Positions 60,553 through 64,000 of a stretch of 64,000 nt of DNA are shown here, in pieces. Under the pieces are notes generated by a model. It was not told the origin of the DNA and searched no databases. It saw nothing but the letters and a program-made list of their open reading frames with translations. The stretch is from Olsenella porci (lineage in GTDB: Bacteria > Actinomycetota > Coriobacteriia > Coriobacteriales > Atopobiaceae): NCBI RefSeq assembly GCF_009695875.1, contig NZ_VUNC01000007.1, positions 62,001 to 126,000 on the forward strand, in the 5' to 3' direction. The translations under genes were made by a program, and so were the position numbers. Each line of letters begins with the position of its first letter. The stretch's first letter is position 1.

Positions 60553-61461
60553 ATGAGCAGCGATAAAGCGCTGACGTTCCAGGACCTGATCCTGGCGCTG
60601 GAACACTACTGGGCGGGGCAGGGCTGCACCGTCATGCAGCCATACGACAGCGAGGTGGGTGCCGGCACCTTCCACACGGCCACCACGCTGCGCTCGCTCG
60701 GTCCAGACGCCTGGCGCACCTGCTACCCGCAGCCGTGCCGACGCCCCGCGGACGGGCGCTACGGAGAGAACCCCAACCGCATGCAGCACTACTACCAGTT
60801 CCAGGTGCTCCTCAAGCCCTCGCCCAAGGACTCCCAGGACCTCTACCTGGGGTCCCTCAAGGCAATCGGCCTCGACCCAGCCCTCCACGACGTGCGCTTC
60901 GTCGAGGACGACTGGGAGAGCCCGACTTTGGGCGCCTGGGGCCTCGGCTGGGAGGTGTGGCTCAACGGCATGGAGGTCACGCAGTTCACCTACTTCCAGC
61001 AGGTGGGCGGCATCGAGGTCGACCCCGTCCCCGTCGAGATTACCTATGGCCTCGAGCGCATCGCCATGTATGCCCAAGGTGTGGACTCGGTGTACGACCT
61101 GGTGTGGAGCTATCTTCCCGACGGCACGCCAATGACCTATGGCGACGTGTTCCTCGAGAACGAGCGTGAGTTCTCCGCCTACAACTTCGAGGTCGCCAAC
61201 GTCCAGATGATGCGGCAGAAGTTCGACGACTACGAGGCCGAGTGCCACTCCTGCCTCGACGCCGGGCTCCCGCTACCCGCCTACGACTGCGTCATGAAGT
61301 GCAGCCACTCGTTCAACCTCCTCGACTCCCGCGGTGCCCTCTCGGCGGTCGAGCGCGCCAACTACATCCTTCGCGTGAGGACGATCGCAAAGGCCTGTTG
61401 CGAGGCGTACCTCGCCAAGGTCGCGGAGAAGGGCAGCCAGCAGAAGGGGGAGGTGGCCTAG
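60553..61461 (+). CDS. glyQ: Glycyl-tRNA synthetase alpha subunit
   Basis: 302 residues, class II catalytic subunit of the alpha2-beta2 enzyme. [75 protein letters not shown] and [15 protein letters not shown]. Its stop TAG directly precedes the GTG of glyS. Only 34 nt separate it from lepB, leaving no space for a T-box, so it may be co-transcribed with the trmD operon. Confidence 0.98.
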   Translation: MSSDKALTFQDLILALEHYWAGQGCTVMQPYDSEVGAGTFHTATTLRSLGPDAWRTCYPQPCRRPADGRYGENPNRMQHYYQFQVLLKPSPKDSQDLYLGSLKAIGLDPALHDVRFVEDDWESPTLGAWGLGWEVWLNGMEVTQFTYFQQVGGIEVDPVPVEITYGLERIAMYAQGVDSVYDLVWSYLPDGTPMTYGDVFLENEREFSAYNFEVANVQMMRQKFDDYEAECHSCLDAGLPLPAYDCVMKCSHSFNLLDSRGALSAVERANYILRVRTIAKACCEAYLAKVAEKGSQQKGEVA

Positions 61462-63558
61462 GTGGCCGACAGCAAGGACTTCCTACTCGAGATCGGTACC
61501 GAGGAGATGCCCTCGGCACCCCTCAACAACGCGGTCAAGCAGATCGGCTCCCTCGTCGAGAAGGGCCTTGACGAGGCGGGGCTCGCGCACGGCGGCGTCC
61601 GCGTTGTCTCGTCCCCCAGGAGGCTCGCCGTTCTCGTCTCGTCCGTGGCCACCGCCACCGACGAGGTCCACGAGGTCAAGCGCGGGCCTGCCGCGAAGAT
61701 CGCCTTTGACGAGGAGGGCAATCCCACCAAGGCTGCCGCCGGCTTCGCCCGCAAGTTCGGCATCCAGGCCTCAGAGCTCGTCCGCCGCGTAGACGCGGAC
61801 GGCAGGGAGTACGTGTTTGCCGAGAAGAGCATCCCCTCGCTGCCGGCGGTCCCCATCCTGACCAGGCTCTCGGAGGAGACCATCGCTGGCCTCCAGTGGC
61901 CCAACTACCGCAGCCAGCGGTGGGGGAGCGAGCATGCGACCTTCGTGCGACCCATCCGCTGGATCTGCGCCCTGCTCGGACAGGACGTCGTGCCCGTGAC
62001 CTACGCCGACGTCACCAGCGGTAACGTCACGCGCGGCCATCGCGTCCTCGGTCCGGGCGAGCACGTGGTGAGCGAGCCCTCTGCCTACGAGGCCGTGCTT
62101 GGGTCCTGCGGGGTCCTCTCCGCCGAGAGGCGCCGCCAGGTCATCCTCGACGGCGTCCGCAAGGTCGAGGAGGAGCGCGGCGGTGCGCGCGTCGACATGC
62201 CCAAGAAGGTCTTCGACGAGGTCGTCAACCTCTGCGAGTGGCCCACCGTCCTGGTAGGTACCTTCGACGAGGAGTTCCTCGCCGTCCCGCACGAGATCAT
62301 CTGCGAGTCGATGCTCTCCAACCAGCGCTACTTCCCCATCTACGACTCCGAGGGCAACCTCACGCGCGAGTTCGTCGTGGTCTCCAACGCCGACCCCGCC
62401 TGCTCCGAGCGCGTGGTTGACGGCAACGAGCGCGTCGTGCGCGCCCGCCTCTACGACGCCAAGTTCTTCTACGACGAGGACCTCAGGCATCCGCTGGAGT
62501 ACTACGTGCCCAAGCTCTCGTCCGTCGTGTTCCAGGAGAAGCTCGGCACCGTGCTCCAGAAGACCGAGCGCATGGAGGCCATCGCGCCTGCCGTCGCGAC
62601 GGGTGCCGGCGAGGGCGAGGACATCGCCCGTCTCGCCGGGCGCGCCGCGCACCTCGCAAAGGCCGACCTCGTGACGCAGGCCGTCGTCGAGTTCACCAGC
62701 CAGCAGGGTGTGATGGGTGGCTACTACGCAAAGGCCTCGGGCGAGGACGACCGCGTGGCAGATGCCATCAGGGACCACTACCGTCCCCGCTTCTCCGGTG
62801 ACGAGCTCCCACAGGGCATCGTTGGCAAGTGCGTCGCCGTCGCGGACAAGCTCGACACCGTCTGCGGCATGTTCGCAATCGACGAGCCGCCCACAGGCTC
62901 CTCCGACCCCTTCGCCGTACGCCGCTCGGCCCTGGGCGTCATCGCCATCCTCCGCACGCTGCCACAGGTCTCACTTCCCGCGCTGATCGAGCGCTCCCTC
63001 AAGGCGTATGCCGACCAGGGCCTCGAGTTCGATACGGAGAAGGTCGCCTCCGACGTCGCGTCCTTCTTTGCGAGCAGGCTCTCCGCCATCGCCCGTGACG
63101 AGGGCATCTCTCCCGACACCATTGATGCGGTCTCGGGTGTGGGCGTCATCGACCCAGACGAGTTCCTGCAGAGGGCGCATGCGCTCGAGGACGCGCGCTC
63201 CGAGGCCCCGGAGCTCTTCGACGACCTCGCCACTGCCTACTCCCGCGCCGCGCACCTCGCCGACCCGAGCCTGGGGAGCGAGGCGGACGAGGCGAGCATG
63301 GGCGAGGCGGAGCTTGCGCTGCTCGAGGCATGCAGGCAGGGTGAGGCCAATGTGGAGAAAGCGTTGGCAAACCGTGACTATCCTGCCGTCTGCCGCGCCC
63401 TCGCCGAGCTGAGGGAGCCCATTGACCGTTTCTTTGATGACGTACTCGTCATGGATGAGGACACTAGGGTAAGGGAGAACCGCCTCAGGCTCCTCAACCG
63501 CTTCGCCGGCGTGTTCTCGGGCGTCGCCAACATCGGGGCGCTCTCCAAGAAGAAGTAG
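61462..63558 (+). CDS. glyS: Glycyl-tRNA synthetase beta subunit
   Basis: 698 residues, tRNA-binding subunit. FLLEIGTEEMPSAPL at the N-terminus, GPAAKIAFDEEGNPTKAAAGFARKFG, RSQRWGSEHATFVRPIRWI, ANQRYFPIYD-type segment LSNQRYFPIYDSEG, FYDEDLRHPLEYYV and GSSDPFAVRRSALGV; HD-like and anticodon-binding domains at the C-terminus. GTG start immediately after the glyQ stop, with GGGGGAGG inside the glyQ end. Confidence 0.98.
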   Translation: MADSKDFLLEIGTEEMPSAPLNNAVKQIGSLVEKGLDEAGLAHGGVRVVSSPRRLAVLVSSVATATDEVHEVKRGPAAKIAFDEEGNPTKAAAGFARKFGIQASELVRRVDADGREYVFAEKSIPSLPAVPILTRLSEETIAGLQWPNYRSQRWGSEHATFVRPIRWICALLGQDVVPVTYADVTSGNVTRGHRVLGPGEHVVSEPSAYEAVLGSCGVLSAERRRQVILDGVRKVEEERGGARVDMPKKVFDEVVNLCEWPTVLVGTFDEEFLAVPHEIICESMLSNQRYFPIYDSEGNLTREFVVVSNADPACSERVVDGNERVVRARLYDAKFFYDEDLRHPLEYYVPKLSSVVFQEKLGTVLQKTERMEAIAPAVATGAGEGEDIARLAGRAAHLAKADLVTQAVVEFTSQQGVMGGYYAKASGEDDRVADAIRDHYRPRFSGDELPQGIVGKCVAVADKLDTVCGMFAIDEPPTGSSDPFAVRRSALGVIAILRTLPQVSLPALIERSLKAYADQGLEFDTEKVASDVASFFASRLSAIARDEGISPDTIDAVSGVGVIDPDEFLQRAHALEDARSEAPELFDDLATAYSRAAHLADPSLGSEADEASMGEAELALLEACRQGEANVEKALANRDYPAVCRALAELREPIDRFFDDVLVMDEDTRVRENRLRLLNRFAGVFSGVANIGALSKKK

Positions 63559-63563
63559 GGTCG

Positions 63564-63591
63564 GCGCCGCCCTTCCCCTCGGGGGCGGCGC
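63564..63591 (+). terminator. Hairpin after glyS
   Basis: GCGCCGCCC (63564-63572) pairs with GGGCGGCGC (63583-63591); followed by ACTTTAG. Weak U-tract, so it may be partial. Confidence 0.5.
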
Positions 63592-63615
63592 ACTTTAGAG
63601 TTGGGAGGAACGCAC

Positions 63616-64000
63616 ATGCCAGAAGATTCCCTTGACGATGACGTCATGGATAACGTTACGCCGGTAGTCTTCGTTCTGTCCGACGCCCGCGGCAAGACCG
63701 CGGCTGGCGTTGTGGAGGCTGCTGCCGATCAGTTTGGCGAGGATGCCGTGATCATCAAGCAGCTCGGCAACGTCCGCTCGGTCGACATGGTCAAGGACTA
63801 CCTCGACCGCAATCTCGATCCCGGGGTGCCCGTCGCCGTGTTCCACACGCTGGTCGATCGCAACCTCAGGCGTGACATCCGTCGCGAGCTGGACAAGAGG
63901 GGCATCCCCTCGATCGACCTCCTCGGACCCGCGATCACGGTCCTCTCCACGCTCACTGACCAGGAGCCGATCTACCAGCCCGGACACCGCACCGACACGG
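63616..64000 (+). CDS. Pyruvate, phosphate dikinase regulatory protein (3' end outside window)
   Basis: The first 128 codons are visible and the frame is open at the window edge. VFVLSDARGKTAAGVVEAAADQF, FHTLVDRNLRRDI and IDLLGPAITVLSTLT identify the DUF299/PSRP family: bifunctional ADP-dependent kinase and Pi-dependent pyrophosphorylase that switches PPDK (or PEP synthase) off and on. The SDxxGxTA-type nucleotide motif normally reads SDSxGxT; here SDARGKTA. ATG 63616 behind GGGAGGAAC. Confidence 0.92.
   Translation, partial: MPEDSLDDDVMDNVTPVVFVLSDARGKTAAGVVEAAADQFGEDAVIIKQLGNVRSVDMVKDYLDRNLDPGVPVAVFHTLVDRNLRRDIRRELDKRGIPSIDLLGPAITVLSTLTDQEPIYQPGHRTDT

Overview
The window looks like chromosome of a high-GC, anaerobic, fermentative actinobacterium of the Coriobacteriia, probably Atopobiaceae (Olsenella-like). 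This is inferred from strong G/C bias at third codon positions, a monomeric [FeFe]-hydrogenase, Pta, an arginine deiminase pathway, single-cluster ferredoxin, two-subunit glycyl-tRNA synthetase and frequent GTG/TTG starts. No rRNA gene is present to settle the taxon. Almost all of it is intact chromosomal coding sequence; I saw no insertion sequence, phage, plasmid gene or CRISPR array.

Layout. 1-3.8 kb: the end of a GltD/NuoF-like flavoprotein coupled to an [FeFe]-hydrogenase, converging on phosphate acetyltransferase. 4-6.2 kb: UDP-galactopyranose mutase and a family 2 glycosyltransferase. 6.7-12.8 kb (minus strand): DmpA-like peptidase, a frameshifted maf, a ferredoxin, RlmD-type rRNA methyltransferase and polyphosphate kinase. 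13.2-19.3 kb (plus): an arginine-catabolism block, arcA - ornithine carbamoyltransferase - APC antiporter - YfcC-family carrier, each with its own terminator, three of the four preceded by the same 9-bp motif; no carbamate kinase is in the window. 19.5-22.1 kb: trpS, a YgjP-like metallohydrolase, 5-formyl-THF cyclo-ligase.

22.1-31.1 kb (minus): every step from DAHP to prephenate and on to phenylpyruvate/hydroxyphenylpyruvate: aroF-tyrA-aroB-aroA-aroC-pheA-aroE/aroK fusion, then a separately promoted gene in which a PTS EIIB domain is fused through an acidic linker to type II dehydroquinase. That fusion keeps the phosphorylatable cysteine and the dehydroquinase catalytic residues and is the most unusual thing here. 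A tRNA-Arg(CCG) follows at 31.3 kb.

31.5-46.8 kb (plus): a CtpE-like P-type ATPase, aconitase, a zinc-ribbon membrane protein, cyclophilin, a TPR membrane protein, and the cell-elongation set mreB-mreC-mreD-mrdA(PBP2)-rodA. 45.8-54.5 kb (plus): a DUF697-like protein, a radical-SAM pair (TIGR03960/TIGR03936), rplU-rpmA, then obg-proB-nadD-yqeK-rsfS. 54.5-57.8 kb (minus): DNA polymerase IV and a two-component system. 58.0-64.0 kb (plus): rpsP-khpA-rimM-trmD-lepB, glyQ-glyS, and the start of a pyruvate phosphate dikinase regulatory protein cut by the window edge.

Genes work in clear modules: hydrogen/acetate fermentation at the left, arginine-derived ATP, an aromatic amino acid operon, the rod elongasome, and two translation/ribosome-assembly operons at the right. 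Functions are assigned by recognising family motifs in the translated sequence; no database search was possible.
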